Below are positions 33,838 to 44,276 of a stretch of 64,000 nt of DNA, in pieces. Under the pieces are notes generated by a model, which was not told where the DNA came from, did no database searches, and was given only the letters and a program-made list of their open reading frames with translations. How positions within the stretch are numbered: position 1 is the first letter of the stretch; each line of letters opens with the position of its first letter. The position numbers and the translations under genes were made by a program. The DNA is from Desulfomicrobium baculatum DSM 4028 (GTDB taxonomy: Bacteria > Desulfobacterota > Desulfovibrionia > Desulfovibrionales > Desulfomicrobiaceae): NCBI RefSeq assembly GCF_000023225.1, contig NC_013173.1, forward strand, positions 436,501 through 500,500, given 5' to 3'.

Positions 33838-34212
33838 GTGAACCCGCTGCTGCACATGCCCGGCGATGCTTGCCGTTTCTGGGTCGCCGGGAGTTGCCTG
33901 TATGAAGAATCGATGAACCCGGGGCTGCGCGCAGAATTTTCCTGCACCGTGCTGAGCGCTCTGGAAGGCCGTTTCGACGAATTTGTGGTGCGGGGTGAGA
34001 TTTTGGGCTTGACCTCCGAGGAGGCCGGGCGAATTTGGGAGCATCGCATGGCGCAAGCCTTGAACATTGACTGGGACTGTGCAAATTTTACGGCCCTGCA
34101 GGATGATGCCGGGGAAATTCTGTGCCGTCATTTCATCGAAGGAGTCTGCGTGTTGCGTCTGCCCCCTTGCGCGGGCCGTTGTCGTCGCTTTGAGCTCTCT
34201 CATGACGAATGA
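33838..34212 (+). CDS. Small Cys-rich protein with duplicated CRxxxxGxC motif
   Basis: 124 residues from a GTG start. Eight cysteines: C12 and C20 in CRFWVAGSC, C36, C81, and C96, C104, C111, C115 in CRHFIEGVC-x6-C-x3-C. The two CR-x4-G-x-C blocks look like a repeated metal-binding knuckle, resembling CCCH zinc fingers in spacing. No signal peptide is seen. I do not recognise the family. It is followed 22 bp later by an unknown gene on the same strand. Confidence 0.7.
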   Translation: MNPLLHMPGDACRFWVAGSCLYEESMNPGLRAEFSCTVLSALEGRFDEFVVRGEILGLTSEEAGRIWEHRMAQALNIDWDCANFTALQDDAGEILCRHFIEGVCVLRLPPCAGRCRRFELSHDE

Positions 34213-34234
34213 TTGCATCTAAGGAGATTGATAA

Positions 34235-34999
34235 ATGACCGATATGATAGTGCATTTTCCATGGCTGCATCCGAATCTGGGCCACGGCCCCCTGCCGGAC
34301 GGTGTTGTTTTTTTTGATCCGGGCGTGGACATGGCCACGGAACTGCCTCGATGGCGTCCGGCCGAGCTGCCGTGCCCTCCCGCGGAGGTCCGCAGCATGC
34401 TCAGAAGCTACATGGAATTCGGCGAGCGTTTTCCGAGGTCTTCGGACATGCAGGCCTACCAGGCCGCAGGGCTCGATAATTTTTACACCGACACGACAAT
34501 GGACATTAAGTCGCAGCTGACCGGGAGGGATGCTCCCAAAGAGCCGACCCTCGGGGATCTGCGGCGCCAAGCCCAGCTTTTGCTGGCCATGGCCCTGTAC
34601 CGCGAAGAGCAGTTCGTGGGCATCCGTGAGCAGGAAGGCCGCTTTGAAGCCGCGCGGGACGGCTTTGCCGCGGTGCTCGGCCTTGACGACGAGGAAAGTT
34701 TCACCCAGCCCGGCGTTTCGGATGAGGCCCTTTTCCCCAGGGCCTGCGTGGAGTTGCCGTGGAAGAGCCTTTTGCCTTCACTGCTTCTGTTTCTGCCTCT
34801 GGGCGCGCGGCTTTTTATTTCCGACGAAGACGTGGTGCGCGAGCTTGTGTCCATGGATCTGAGTTTTTCGCCTTGCGAAGGCAACCTAGCTGGGCTGGTC
34901 TGCTGCGTAGTGGACGCAGAAGCGGCGGAACGCGTCTGCGGCCGCAGGATCGACCTGCCCGAGCCCGTCATTTTAACGGCCCGTCCTCTGAACCTTTAA
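34235..34999 (+). CDS. Hypothetical protein, 254 residues
   Basis: A strong AAGGAG lies 8 nt before ATG 34235. The protein begins MTDMIVHFPWLHPNLGHG, has a middle DLRRQAQLLLAMALYREEQF helix, and a C-terminal region with VCCVVDAEAAERVCG. No membrane span or signal peptide. I do not recognise the family. It is between the Cys-rich gene and the cupin regulator and could be co-transcribed with both. Confidence 0.65.
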   Translation: MTDMIVHFPWLHPNLGHGPLPDGVVFFDPGVDMATELPRWRPAELPCPPAEVRSMLRSYMEFGERFPRSSDMQAYQAAGLDNFYTDTTMDIKSQLTGRDAPKEPTLGDLRRQAQLLLAMALYREEQFVGIREQEGRFEAARDGFAAVLGLDDEESFTQPGVSDEALFPRACVELPWKSLLPSLLLFLPLGARLFISDEDVVRELVSMDLSFSPCEGNLAGLVCCVVDAEAAERVCGRRIDLPEPVILTARPLNL

Positions 35000-35015
35000 C
35001 CAGCGAGAACGGTTT

Positions 35016-35585
35016 ATGAGCAAAGAGCAACTCGGCAAGCGTGTCAAACGATTCCGGGAAATGAACGAGATCAGTCTTGAAGACCTGGCCCAGCGCACGG
35101 GACTTGAAGTTGCGTTTTTAAAATCTCTGGAAGACGATTCCGTCTATCCTTCCCTTGGGCCGCTGCTCAAGGTCGCGCGGGGGCTGGGTGTGCGCATGGG
35201 CACTTTTCTGGATGACGAGTTGGGTCAGGACCCGCTCATCGTGCGTCTGGGAGAACGGGAAGAGGGTCTGAGCATGCTCGGCGGCAAGGGCTGTTCCGTG
35301 GACATGAAGTTCTATTCTCTTGGCAAGGGCAAGACCGATCGGCACATGGAGCCTTTCTTTGTCGAACTCATGCCCGCAGCGTGCGGGGAGCCAAAGCTGT
35401 CCAGCCATGAAGGCGAGGAGTTCATTGTCGTGCACGAAGGTTCCATCGAGATCACGTACGGCAAGGACGTGCTGACCCTCGGCAAGGGGGATTCCATTTA
35501 TCTCAATTCCATCGTTCCGCATCATGTGGCGGCTGGCGGGAATGCTCCGGCCTCCATTTATGCGGTGCTCTATTTTCCGGAATAG
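35016..35585 (+). CDS. XRE-family HTH regulator with cupin domain
   Basis: 189 residues. Residues 1-65 form a Cro/C1-type HTH ([36 protein letters not shown]). A cupin_2 domain follows in the last 75 residues ([41 protein letters not shown]). Such proteins sense small ligands and control nearby genes. Only 25 bp separates it from the acyl-CoA ligase, so it probably regulates that operon (inference). Confidence 0.88.
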   Translation: MSKEQLGKRVKRFREMNEISLEDLAQRTGLEVAFLKSLEDDSVYPSLGPLLKVARGLGVRMGTFLDDELGQDPLIVRLGEREEGLSMLGGKGCSVDMKFYSLGKGKTDRHMEPFFVELMPAACGEPKLSSHEGEEFIVVHEGSIEITYGKDVLTLGKGDSIYLNSIVPHHVAAGGNAPASIYAVLYFPE

Positions 35586-35610
35586 TCCGGTGTCATCCAA
35601 AGGGGGAGTC

Positions 35611-37263
35611 ATGGACAAGCCTGCGTTGCGAGAAATTACCCTGGGGCAGATGCTTGATGAAGCCATCATGCAGCACCCGGACAATGAAGCCGTGGTCTAC
35701 GTGGACCGGAATTTTCGGATGACCTACCGGGAATTCGGGGAACTGGTCGACAACCTGGCCAAGGGTCTCATGGCCATGGGCGTGCAGAAAGGCGAGAAGG
35801 TGGCCATCTGGGCGACCAACGTGCCGTACTGGGTCGCTTTTCAGTTCGCCACGGCCAAGATCGGGGCTGTTTTGCTGACGGTCAACACCTTCTATAAAAC
35901 GGCCGAGCTGGAATACCTGCTCAAGCAGTCCGAGTGCGAGAACCTGCTGCTCATCGATTCCTTTCGGGACACCGATTACGTGCAGACCGTGTATGAACTG
36001 GTTCCGGAGCTCAAAACCCAGGAGCGGGGATATCTGCGCAGCGAAAAATTCCCGGATTTGAAGCGGGTGTTCTTTCTGGGGCAGGAGAAACATCGGGGCA
36101 TGTACTCCATGCCCGAGCTGCTGGCGCTGAGCCGGGTCACCACCGAAGAGGATTACCGCGCCCGGCAGGCCTCCCTTGATCCGCACGACGTGGTCAACAT
36201 GCAGTACACGTCGGGCACCACCGGCTTCCCCAAAGGCGTCATGCTGACCCACTACAACATCGGCAACAACGGGTTCTGGATCGGCGAAAACCAGAAATTC
36301 ACCCATAATGACCGGGTCTGTCTGCCTGTGCCGCTCTTTCACTGCTTCGGCTGCGTGCTGGGAGTCCTGGCCGCGATCAGCCACGCCGCCACCCTGGTCA
36401 TCCTCGAGGGGTTCAATCCGCTCATGGTCCTGGCCGCCGTCGAGGAGGAAAAGTGCACCGCTCTTTACGGCGTGCCCACCATGTTCATCAGCGTGCTCGA
36501 GCATCGCTCCTTTTCGCGTTATGATCTTTCATCGCTTCGTACGGGCATCATGGCTGGTTCACCGTGTCCGGCGCCGGTCATGGAAAAGGTCATGGACGTC
36601 ATGAATATGAAGGAGATCACCATCTGCTACGGCCTGACCGAAACCTCCCCGGTCATGACCCAGACCCGGGTCAACGACTCCATCGAGCAGCGCACCACGT
36701 CCGTGGGCCGGGCCATGCCCGAGATCGAGGTACGCGTGGTCGACCCCGAAACGGGCGAGCCCGTCGCTCCCGGCGTGCAGGGTGAGGTCTGTTGCCGTGG
36801 GTACAACGTCATGAAGGGCTACTACAACAACCCCGACGCCACGGCCCAGGCCATCGACCCCGACGGCTGGATGCATTCCGGAGACCTCGGCACCATGGAC
36901 GAGGACGGCTACCTGAGCATCACCGGCCGCCTGAAGGACATGATCATTCGCGGCGGCGAGAACGTGTATCCGCGCGAAATCGAGGAATTCCTGTACCGCA
37001 TGGAAGGCATCAAGGACGTGCAGGTCGTCGGCGTCCCGAGCCGCAAGTACGGCGAGGAAGTGGGGGCGTTCGTCATCCTGAAGGAAGGCTTCGACTACGC
37101 CACCGAGGATATCCGCGACTTCTGCCGTGGTCAGATCTCGCGCTACAAGATTCCGAAATACGTGGTCTTCCTGGATGAATATCCCATGACCGCGAGCGGC
37201 AAGATTCAAAAATTCAAGCTCCGCGACCTGGCCGGGCAGTACTTTCCGGAGGCCATGGAGTAG
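35611..37263 (+). CDS. AMP-binding acyl-CoA synthetase
   Basis: 550 residues from ATG 35611 (AAAGGGGGAG upstream); an earlier start within the regulator gene is unlikely. The adenylate-forming signature is [18 protein letters not shown], with YGLTETSPV, the [13 protein letters not shown] hinge, [21 protein letters not shown], and [13 protein letters not shown] (Lys) at the end. It activates fatty or similar carboxylic acids to CoA thioesters. The substrate is not evident. It is next to the cupin regulator, as seen in many Desulfovibrionales. Confidence 0.9.
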   Translation: MDKPALREITLGQMLDEAIMQHPDNEAVVYVDRNFRMTYREFGELVDNLAKGLMAMGVQKGEKVAIWATNVPYWVAFQFATAKIGAVLLTVNTFYKTAELEYLLKQSECENLLLIDSFRDTDYVQTVYELVPELKTQERGYLRSEKFPDLKRVFFLGQEKHRGMYSMPELLALSRVTTEEDYRARQASLDPHDVVNMQYTSGTTGFPKGVMLTHYNIGNNGFWIGENQKFTHNDRVCLPVPLFHCFGCVLGVLAAISHAATLVILEGFNPLMVLAAVEEEKCTALYGVPTMFISVLEHRSFSRYDLSSLRTGIMAGSPCPAPVMEKVMDVMNMKEITICYGLTETSPVMTQTRVNDSIEQRTTSVGRAMPEIEVRVVDPETGEPVAPGVQGEVCCRGYNVMKGYYNNPDATAQAIDPDGWMHSGDLGTMDEDGYLSITGRLKDMIIRGGENVYPREIEEFLYRMEGIKDVQVVGVPSRKYGEEVGAFVILKEGFDYATEDIRDFCRGQISRYKIPKYVVFLDEYPMTASGKIQKFKLRDLAGQYFPEAME

Positions 37264-37265
37264 AC

Positions 37266-37940
37266 ATGACAGCTGCTGCGGGCCAGTCCCGCCGTTTCGA
37301 TTTGCGCCGGATTCGCGGCGTGGTCTTTGACTGTGACGGGGTGCTTTTCGATTCCAGGGATGTGAACCGTCATTATTACAACCACATCCTCCTGGCCCTG
37401 GGACTTGCGCCCATGAGCCGGGAAGATGAGGACTACGCCTTCATGCATACCGTGGACAAGGCCATGGCACGGATCATCCCGGCGGACCTCATGCCCAAGG
37501 CGGTAGAGGTGCAGGGACACATGACCTATGACGATTTCATCGACCGCATGGTGCCGGAGCCGGGGCTTTTTGAGCTGCTTCATACCCTGGAGAAGCTGGG
37601 AGTGCGCATGGCCGTCAACACCAATCGCAAGAATTCCATGGAAAAGGTGCTGGAGCGGTTCGATCTGACCCGCTTCTTCCATCCTGTCATGACCGCCGCC
37701 AAGGTGGCCCTGCCAAAACCCGACCCCGAGGGCCTGCGGCGCATCGTCGAAACCTGGGGCCTGCCAGCGCAGGAGATGTCCTATCTTGGGGATTCTTCCG
37801 TTGACCAGGAGACCACGAACCGGGCCGGGGTCCCGTTCTGGGCTTATCGGAACCCGGATTTGAGGGCCCAACTGCATGTGGACAGTTTTCATGAACTGCG
37901 GCAATGGTTTGAGACGGGTTTTTGCGAGATAATCGATTAG
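37266..37940 (+). CDS. HAD-superfamily phosphatase
   Basis: 224 residues. HAD motif I FDCDGVLFDSRD (Asp nucleophile), motif II AVNTNRKNS, a Lys at LPKPDPEGLRRI, and motif IV LGDSSVDQ. The cap and spacing resemble phosphoglycolate phosphatase-type enzymes. Substrate unknown. It starts 2 bp after the acyl-CoA ligase stop, so it is co-transcribed with it. Confidence 0.88.
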   Translation: MTAAAGQSRRFDLRRIRGVVFDCDGVLFDSRDVNRHYYNHILLALGLAPMSREDEDYAFMHTVDKAMARIIPADLMPKAVEVQGHMTYDDFIDRMVPEPGLFELLHTLEKLGVRMAVNTNRKNSMEKVLERFDLTRFFHPVMTAAKVALPKPDPEGLRRIVETWGLPAQEMSYLGDSSVDQETTNRAGVPFWAYRNPDLRAQLHVDSFHELRQWFETGFCEIID

Positions 37941-37994
37941 CCTGAAAACATGACGCCTGCGCATAGCGTCAGCGTCTTTTGAGAGGAATGTTAC

Positions 37995-38288
37995 ATGCCT
38001 GTTTTTTCGAGTCTTTTTGCGGCTGTTTACTATGTGGCCGACAGCGTGTTGTCTTTATATTTCTGGGTGGTCATCGCCTCCGTGGTCATGAGCTGGGTCA
38101 ACCCCGATCCGTATAATCCCATCGTGCGCGGGATCAGGAGCCTGACCGAGCCTGTTTTCTACCGTATTCGCAAATGGTTGCCGTTCACGTATATCAGCGG
38201 AATTGATTTCTCGCCGTTTGTCGTGGTCCTGGGCATCAAATTCGTGCAGGTTTTTTTGGCTCGACTGATGTCGCAGATGATGTTTTAG
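37995..38288 (+). CDS. YggT-family membrane protein
   Basis: 97 residues with two hydrophobic spans separated by a polar loop with WVNPDPYNPIVRGIRSLTEPVFYRIRKWLP, the YggT signature. YggT proteins are linked to cell division, osmotic tolerance or photosystem assembly in different groups. GAGAGGA lies upstream of ATG 37995. DUF167 follows 5 bp later, the usual neighbour. Confidence 0.93.
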   Translation: MPVFSSLFAAVYYVADSVLSLYFWVVIASVVMSWVNPDPYNPIVRGIRSLTEPVFYRIRKWLPFTYISGIDFSPFVVVLGIKFVQVFLARLMSQMMF

Positions 38289-38293
38289 TACTC

Positions 38294-38614
38294 ATGTGTA
38301 CGGACCACCCGGTTTTCGCCGGACCGGCCAAGAATGGAGGCTGGAGGCTTGGGATCTGGGTCCAGCCCGGGGCAAGGAAAACTGAAGTTGCGGGCCTGCA
38401 TGGAGACTTTTTGAAGATCCGGGTGCAGGCCAGGGCCGTCGATAACAAGGCCAACAGCGCGTTGACCGTGTTTGTGTCCAAAATTTTGGGAATCAAGGCT
38501 TCGCAGGTGGTCATCGAGTCCGGGCATGCGTCCCGGCAAAAGAACCTGCTGCTGGATGTGGAGGAAGAGCCTGACTGGAAGGTATTTTCGGAAAAGGCAT
38601 TGGGCAAACCATAA
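38294..38614 (+). CDS. DUF167 (YggU) family protein
   Basis: 106 residues with the DUF167 core: LGIWVQPGARKTEVAGLHGDFLKIRVQA, NKANSALTVFVSKIL and VIESGHASRQKNLLLD. Function unknown in general; it occurs with YggT across bacteria. A small soluble protein starting 5 bp after YggT. Confidence 0.9.
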   Translation: MCTDHPVFAGPAKNGGWRLGIWVQPGARKTEVAGLHGDFLKIRVQARAVDNKANSALTVFVSKILGIKASQVVIESGHASRQKNLLLDVEEEPDWKVFSEKALGKP

Positions 38615-38631
38615 CGCTAAGGAGACATCCT

Positions 38632-38862
38632 ATGGAACAGCAAGACCTCGAACTGATTGCGGCGAACTTGGGTCACGACGAGGAACTCAAGAGTCTGTGG
38701 GAGGAACATGTGGGTTTTGAAAAACTTTTGGAGCGCTACTCGGGCAAAGCCGTGCTTTCCCCTGCTGAAGATCTGGAAGTGAAAGAATACAAAAAGAAAA
38801 AGCTGGCCGGCAAGACCCGGATCCAGGCTTTGCTTGAGAAATACAAACGTCAGGAGGGATAG
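38632..38862 (+). CDS. DUF465-family small helical protein
   Basis: 76 residues, all helical and charged: DEELKSLWEEHVGFEKLLERY, then LSPAEDLEVKEYKKKKLAGKTRIQALLEKY, the DUF465/YdcH pattern. AAGGAG lies upstream of the ATG. It probably forms a coiled-coil hairpin. It is in the short gap before ilvB and could be co-transcribed with it. Confidence 0.85.
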   Translation: MEQQDLELIAANLGHDEELKSLWEEHVGFEKLLERYSGKAVLSPAEDLEVKEYKKKKLAGKTRIQALLEKYKRQEG

Positions 38863-38868
38863 GAAACC

Positions 38869-40557
38869 ATGGTCCTCACCGGTGCCCAGATTCTAATGGA
38901 GTGTTTGAAGCGGGAAGGGGTTGATCTCATTTTCGGATTTCCCGGGGGTGCGGTCATCGACATTTATGACGAACTCCCCAAGCACCCGATCAAACATATT
39001 CTGGTCCGTCACGAGCAGGCCGCAGTCCACGCAGCCGACGGGTTCGCCAGGGCATCGGGCAAGGTGGGCGTGTGCCTGGTCACTTCCGGGCCCGGTGCGA
39101 CCAACACCGTGACCGGAATCGCCACGGCCTACATGGATTCCATTCCCTTGGTTGTGATCACGGGGCAGGTGCCCACGCACCTGATCGGCAACGATGCCTT
39201 TCAGGAAGCCGACATCGTGGGCATCACCCGGCCCTGCACCAAGCACAACTATCTGGTCAAGAATGTCGCCGACTTGGCCACGACCATCAAGCAGGCTTTT
39301 TATATTGCGAGGACCGGCAGGCCGGGGCCTGTCCTCATTGACCTGCCCAAGGATGTAGTCAATTCCAAGACCAAATTTTCCTATCCCGAGACCATAAGCC
39401 TTCGCAGTTACAATCCCAACGTGAATCCGAACCGCAAACAATTGCGCAAGGCCGCGGAGCTTATCGCCCAGAGCAAGCAGCCCGTGATCTACGCCGGAGG
39501 CGGTGTCATCTCCTCCGACAGCGCCGAGGAGCTGACCCGGTTGGCGGAAACGTTCCATCTGCCGGTCACCACCACGCTCATGGGCCTTGGCGCGTTTCCC
39601 GGAGACCACCCTCAGTGGCTTGGGATGCTTGGCATGCACGGGACCTACACGGCCAACATGGCCATCAACAATTGCGACGTGCTCATTTCCGTGGGCGCGC
39701 GCTTTGACGACCGGGTCACGGGCCGGGTCAATTCCTTTGCCGCACGGGCCAAAATCATTCACATCGACATCGACCCCACCTCCATCAGCAAGAACGTGGT
39801 CGTGGATGTGCCCATTGTCGCGGACTGCAAGCAGGCCCTGGCCGGACTGATCGAAGAGGCGGCCAAGATCAAAGACGTGGACTGGCAGGCCAAGCACGAG
39901 ACCTGGAACACCTCCCTGACCGAGATGCGCGCTTCCCATCCGCTGGGCTATGCAAAGAATGGCGGGTCCATCAAGCCGCAGTGGGTAGTGGAGAAAATTC
40001 ATGAGCTCTCCAAAGGGGAGGCCATCATCGCCACCGAGGTGGGGCAGAACCAGATGTGGGCCGCGCAGTTCTATACCTACCGCAAACCGCGCACCCTCTT
40101 GACCTCCGGCGGCCTTGGAACCATGGGCTACGGCTTTCCGGCGGCCATCGGAGCCCAGTTCGCTTTTCCGGACAAGCTGGTGGTCGATATCGCCGGCGAC
40201 GGCTCCATCCAGATGAATATCCAGGAACTGGCCACGGCGGTCAGCTACCAGGTGCCGGTCAAGATCGTCATCCTGAACAACGGGTATCTGGGCATGGTCC
40301 GGCAGTGGCAGGAACTTTTCTATAAGAAGAATTACTGCGCCACCTGCCTGCACACCAACCCCGATTTCGTGGCCCTGGCCAAGGCCTACGGGGCCGGAGG
40401 ATTTCTGGTCGAAAGACCCGAGGATCTGGAGGCGACCCTGAAAGAGGCCTTCGCCTATCCGGGTCCGGTCATCGTCGATGTGCGCGTGGAGCCCGAGGAA
40501 AACGTCGCGCCCATGGTCCCGGCAGGCGCGGCCCTGTCGGAAATGTTGCTGGTTTAG
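38869..40557 (+). CDS. ilvB: Acetolactate synthase large subunit IlvB
   Basis: 562 residues. ThDP enzyme with the N-terminal activating Glu in [38 protein letters not shown], and the C-terminal ThDP-Mg motif [35 protein letters not shown]. It condenses two pyruvates, or pyruvate with 2-ketobutyrate, as the first step of branched-chain amino acid synthesis. GGAGGG lies upstream. It is followed by ilvN after 9 bp and then ilvC. Confidence 0.97.
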   Translation: MVLTGAQILMECLKREGVDLIFGFPGGAVIDIYDELPKHPIKHILVRHEQAAVHAADGFARASGKVGVCLVTSGPGATNTVTGIATAYMDSIPLVVITGQVPTHLIGNDAFQEADIVGITRPCTKHNYLVKNVADLATTIKQAFYIARTGRPGPVLIDLPKDVVNSKTKFSYPETISLRSYNPNVNPNRKQLRKAAELIAQSKQPVIYAGGGVISSDSAEELTRLAETFHLPVTTTLMGLGAFPGDHPQWLGMLGMHGTYTANMAINNCDVLISVGARFDDRVTGRVNSFAARAKIIHIDIDPTSISKNVVVDVPIVADCKQALAGLIEEAAKIKDVDWQAKHETWNTSLTEMRASHPLGYAKNGGSIKPQWVVEKIHELSKGEAIIATEVGQNQMWAAQFYTYRKPRTLLTSGGLGTMGYGFPAAIGAQFAFPDKLVVDIAGDGSIQMNIQELATAVSYQVPVKIVILNNGYLGMVRQWQELFYKKNYCATCLHTNPDFVALAKAYGAGGFLVERPEDLEATLKEAFAYPGPVIVDVRVEPEENVAPMVPAGAALSEMLLV

Positions 40558-40566
40558 GAGGCCGCC

Positions 40567-41055
40567 ATGAGACATGTCTTATCCATACTTGTCGAGAACG
40601 AACCCGGAGTCCTGTCCCGCGTGGTCGGCCTGTTCAGCGGCCGGGGATTCAACATCGAATCCCTGAACGTCGGCCCGACCCTGGAAATGGGAGTTTCCCA
40701 TATAACCATCTGCACCAGCGGCGACGAACAGATCATCGAGCAGATCATGAAGCAGCTGCACAAGCTCATCACCGTCATCAAGGTCGTCGATCTGACGCAC
40801 CTGCAGGCTGTGGAGCGCGAGATCGTGCTCATGAAGGTCGGCGCGGAGGATGCCAAGCGCGCGGAAGTGCTGCGCATAGCGGATATTTTCAGGTGCAAGG
40901 TGGTCGACGTCAGCCCTGACGAGCTGACCCTTGAAATCACCGGTGATCAGGGCAAGATAAAGGCCGTGGTGGCCCTCTTGCAGCGTTTCGGCGTCAAGGA
41001 GTTCATCCGCGCCGGGACAGTGGCCATGCGCCGCAGCATGCAGCTTGCCGACTGA
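40567..41055 (+). CDS. ilvN: Acetolactate synthase small subunit IlvN
   Basis: 162 residues: an N-terminal ACT domain ([32 protein letters not shown]) and a C-terminal domain with [13 protein letters not shown] and [12 protein letters not shown]. It is the regulatory subunit that activates IlvB and gives valine feedback inhibition. Encoded between ilvB and ilvC with short spacing. Confidence 0.96.
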   Translation: MRHVLSILVENEPGVLSRVVGLFSGRGFNIESLNVGPTLEMGVSHITICTSGDEQIIEQIMKQLHKLITVIKVVDLTHLQAVEREIVLMKVGAEDAKRAEVLRIADIFRCKVVDVSPDELTLEITGDQGKIKAVVALLQRFGVKEFIRAGTVAMRRSMQLAD

Positions 41056-41116
41056 AGATCAATTGGCTGAGGACCCGTTTTTGCGGGTATTAATATTCAC
41101 GAGAGAAGGAGATACT

Positions 41117-42106
41117 ATGAAAGTTTATTATGACAAGGATGCTGATCTGAATATACTCAAAGACAAGGTCGTGGCCATCATCGGGTATGGCAGCCAGGGT
41201 CACGCCCATGCGCAGAATCTGCGCGACTCCGGCGTGCAGGTCATCATCGGCCAGCGTCCGGGCGGCCCCAACTGGCAGCTGGCCCGTGAGCACGGCTTCG
41301 AGCCGGTCAGCGCGGCCGAAGCGGCCAAGAAGGCCGACCTGATCCAGATTCTGGTTCAGGATCAGTACCAGCCCAAGGTCTACGAAGAAGAAATCCTGCC
41401 GAATCTGGCTCCGGGCAAGACCCTGGTCTTCGGTCACGGATTCAACATCCACTACAACCAGATCGTCCCGCCCAAGGATGTGGACGTGGTCATGATCGCG
41501 CCCAAGGGCCCGGGACATCTGGTGCGCCGCGAATTCGAGAAGGGCGGCGGAGTGCCGTGCCTGGTGGCTGTGTATCAGGACGCCACGGGTCAGGCCCTGG
41601 GCAAGGCCCTGGCCTATGCCGCCGGCGTCGGCGGAACGCGTTCCGGCGTGCTTGAAACCACATTCGCCGAAGAGACCGAGACCGATCTGTTCGGTGAGCA
41701 GGCAGTGCTCTGCGGTGGCGTGAGCGAGCTCATCCGCGCCGGGTTCGAAACCCTGACCAAGGCCGGTTACCAGCCTGAGATAGCCTTTTTCGAGTGCATG
41801 CACGAACTCAAGCTCATCGTGGACCTGCTCTACGAGGGTGGATTCAAGAAGATGCACCACTCCATCAGCGACACGGCCGAATACGGCGACTACGTGACCG
41901 GCCCGCGGGTCATCAACGAAGAGTCCCGCAAGGCCATGCAGAAGGTGCTCGAAGAGATTCAGGACGGCACCTTTGCCCGCAACTGGATTCTGGAAAACAA
42001 GGCCAACCTGCCTTTCTTCCTGGCCAGAAGGCGTCAGAGTCACGAGCATCAGGTGGAGAAGGTCGGAGACAGCCTGCGCGAAATGATGGCTTGGCTTCAG
42101 AAATAA
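41117..42106 (+). CDS. ilvC: Ketol-acid reductoisomerase IlvC
   Basis: 329 residues from ATG 41117 (AGAAGGAG upstream), class I length. NAD(P) motif [18 protein letters not shown], then [34 protein letters not shown] and [15 protein letters not shown], and the Mg-binding [17 protein letters not shown]. It converts acetolactate to dihydroxyisovalerate. A small hairpin (ACCCG/CGGGT, 41073-41088) lies in the 61-bp gap after ilvN. Confidence 0.97.
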   Translation: MKVYYDKDADLNILKDKVVAIIGYGSQGHAHAQNLRDSGVQVIIGQRPGGPNWQLAREHGFEPVSAAEAAKKADLIQILVQDQYQPKVYEEEILPNLAPGKTLVFGHGFNIHYNQIVPPKDVDVVMIAPKGPGHLVRREFEKGGGVPCLVAVYQDATGQALGKALAYAAGVGGTRSGVLETTFAEETETDLFGEQAVLCGGVSELIRAGFETLTKAGYQPEIAFFECMHELKLIVDLLYEGGFKKMHHSISDTAEYGDYVTGPRVINEESRKAMQKVLEEIQDGTFARNWILENKANLPFFLARRRQSHEHQVEKVGDSLREMMAWLQK

Positions 42107-42110
42107 TCCT

Positions 42111-42139
42111 TTCGGGCGACCGGTTCCCGGTCGCCCGAA
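42111..42139 (+). terminator. Strong hairpin downstream of ilvC
   Basis: Perfect 13-bp stem TTCGGGCGACCGG / CCGGTCGCCCGAA with a 3-nt loop, 5 bp after the ilvC stop. No T-run follows, so termination efficiency is uncertain. Confidence 0.7.
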
Positions 42140-42165
42140 TCCGGACCAACGCGTGAGCACGATGC

Positions 42166-44274
42166 ATGGATAATCCGCAGAGTGAAGAGCAACTTCTCTC
42201 CCAGGCCTGGAACCTGTTTGCCAAGGATGACTATGCCGGAGTCCTGAGCATTTGCCGGAGCGGCTATTCCCATGGCGTGCGCAGCTACGACATGGTTCGG
42301 CTCATGCTCGACAGCCTGAACAAGCTCGGCAAGGTCCAGGAGCAGGCCGAGGTCACTCTCAAGATCCTGGGCGAAAACGATTATCCCCCCAAGGTCGCTG
42401 CCAAACTCTATTTCCGTGCCGGACTCATTTACCTGCATCAGGACGACCACAAGGAAGCGCGGTCCATTTTTGAAAAAGTGCGCATTCTCGATCCCGATTT
42501 TCCGGGCATCGAGCAGCGCATCAAGGCTTTGACCCCCCGCCCCGTTACATCGAGCAGCAGCCGGTATTCCCATCTTCTCGAAAAGAACCTCATCAGCGCC
42601 GACCAGCTCTCGACGGTCATGTCCATGGAAGGCAAGGATTCGGATGCCTTGCTGCTGAAGGAATACAAGATCGCCAAGAAGGATCTGGGCGAGAGCCTGT
42701 CCCGGTTTTACGGCACCGAGTTCGTGCCCTTCTCCGCGGGCAAAGAGCCGCCTTTTGAACTGTTCGAAAAGCGTCGCCTTGATCCGGATTTTCTCAAACG
42801 GTATGGCTGGCTTCCCTTTTCCCAGGAAGGCAACACCATCACCGTGCTCATGACCAATCCCTTCGACCTTGGGCGTCTGGACGAGATCCGTTTCATATAC
42901 GGCACGTCCAACGTTGAGGCCAAGGTCACTCTGGCCGGGGATATCGAGCAGTACATCGAGCACTTCTACAAGCAGTTCAGCTCGGGCGAGGATCTGGCCG
43001 CGGCTTTTGACGAGGATGTCGAGTCCGCCGACATAGTCACGGCGGGAGATGAGACCGAGGCCGAGGTGAGCGACCAGGACAGCGAGGTTGTGCGCATGGT
43101 CAACGCCCTGCTGGTGGAGGCCTGGCGCAAGAACGTGTCCGATATCCACATCGAGCCCAACCCGCAGTCCCGCTACTGCATGTTCCGTTTCCGGCTGGAC
43201 GGAACCTGCTATGAATTTCGCAAGGTTCGCCTGCCCCTGGCGCGACCCATCGTCTCGCGTCTGAAGATCATGGCCAGCCTGGACATCGCCGAGCGCCGCC
43301 TGCCCCAGGACGGCAAGATCAAGATCAAGCTGCCCGACCGCAACAAGATCGTGGAATACCGCATGGCGACCATCCCCACCCTGGAGGGCATGGAGGACGT
43401 GGTGCTGCGCGTGCTGGCCTCGGGCAAGCCCTTGCCGCTGGACAAGCTCGGCCTGCTGCCGCAGAACAAGGCGGCCTTCGAGAAGCTCATCTACAAGCCG
43501 TACGGGCTTATCCTCGTGGTCGGTCCCACGGGTTCGGGCAAGACCACGACCCTGCATTCGGCGGTGAGCTACATCAACACTCCCGAGCGCAAGATCTGGA
43601 CTGCCGAGGATCCGGTGGAAATCACCCAGGAGGGGCTCAGGCAGGTTCAGGTCAACCCCAAGATCGGGCTGACCTTCGCCTCGGCCCTGCGCTCGTTCCT
43701 GCGAGCCGATCCGGACGTGATCATGATCGGTGAGATGCGCGACAAGGAAACAGCGCATATCGGCGTTGAATCGTCCCTGACCGGCCATCTGGTTTTTTCG
43801 ACCCTGCACACCAACTCCGCCCCCGAAACAGTGACCCGCCTGCTGGACATGGATCTGGATCCGTTCAACTTCGCGGATTCGCTGCTCTGCGTTCTGGCCC
43901 AGAGGCTGGTCAAGACTCTGTGCCCGAGCTGCAAGAAAGCCTACACCCCTGATGCCAAGGAACTTGAGGAGATGGCCCTTGAGTTCGGGCAGGGCTGGGA
44001 GATCCATGCCAAGGAATTTCTGCAGGGCAAGCCGACCCTCTTCCGCAAGGTCGGGTGTGGGCAGTGCGTGGGCGGCTACAAGGGCCGGGTGGGCGTGCAT
44101 GAGCTCATGGTCAATTCATCCGGCATCAAGAACCAGATCAAGCACCGCAAGCCCACGGAGGAGATCCGGGCCCAGGCTGTGACCGAAGGTATGCTGAGCC
44201 TCAAGCAGGACGGCATGATGAAGGTCATGATGGGCCTGACCGACATGGACCAGGTCCGGGCCGCGAGCGGTTAG
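42166..44274 (+). CDS. GspE/PilB-type ATPase with N-terminal TPR region
   Basis: 702 residues. The first about 125 look like TPR helices (DYAGVLSICRSGY, AAKLYFRAGLIYL). An N1-type domain (about 135-275) and the T2SSE core follow: SDIHIEPNPQSRYCM, RRLPQDGKIKI, Walker A VGPTGSGKTTTLHS (near 450), EDPVEIT, MIGEMRDKETAHIG and STLHTNSAPETVTRLLDM. A zinc site uses CPSC (near 586) and CGQC. Such ATPases power type II secretion or type IV pilus assembly. No pilin or secretin gene is adjacent, so the machine served is unknown. Confidence 0.9.
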   Translation: MDNPQSEEQLLSQAWNLFAKDDYAGVLSICRSGYSHGVRSYDMVRLMLDSLNKLGKVQEQAEVTLKILGENDYPPKVAAKLYFRAGLIYLHQDDHKEARSIFEKVRILDPDFPGIEQRIKALTPRPVTSSSSRYSHLLEKNLISADQLSTVMSMEGKDSDALLLKEYKIAKKDLGESLSRFYGTEFVPFSAGKEPPFELFEKRRLDPDFLKRYGWLPFSQEGNTITVLMTNPFDLGRLDEIRFIYGTSNVEAKVTLAGDIEQYIEHFYKQFSSGEDLAAAFDEDVESADIVTAGDETEAEVSDQDSEVVRMVNALLVEAWRKNVSDIHIEPNPQSRYCMFRFRLDGTCYEFRKVRLPLARPIVSRLKIMASLDIAERRLPQDGKIKIKLPDRNKIVEYRMATIPTLEGMEDVVLRVLASGKPLPLDKLGLLPQNKAAFEKLIYKPYGLILVVGPTGSGKTTTLHSAVSYINTPERKIWTAEDPVEITQEGLRQVQVNPKIGLTFASALRSFLRADPDVIMIGEMRDKETAHIGVESSLTGHLVFSTLHTNSAPETVTRLLDMDLDPFNFADSLLCVLAQRLVKTLCPSCKKAYTPDAKELEEMALEFGQGWEIHAKEFLQGKPTLFRKVGCGQCVGGYKGRVGVHELMVNSSGIKNQIKHRKPTEEIRAQAVTEGMLSLKQDGMMKVMMGLTDMDQVRAASG

Positions 44275-44276
44275 CC

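Noticed and set aside
38893-40575. 560-codon minus-strand frame opposite ilvB
   Set aside because: Antisense shadow of ilvB, with no motif.
41073-41088. Small hairpin ACCCG/CGGGT between ilvN and ilvC as an attenuator
   Set aside because: Only 5 bp of stem and no leader peptide rich in Leu, Val or Ile seen.
42097-44100. 667-codon minus-strand frame opposite the GspE-type ATPase
   Set aside because: Antisense shadow; the plus frame has all Walker and zinc motifs.
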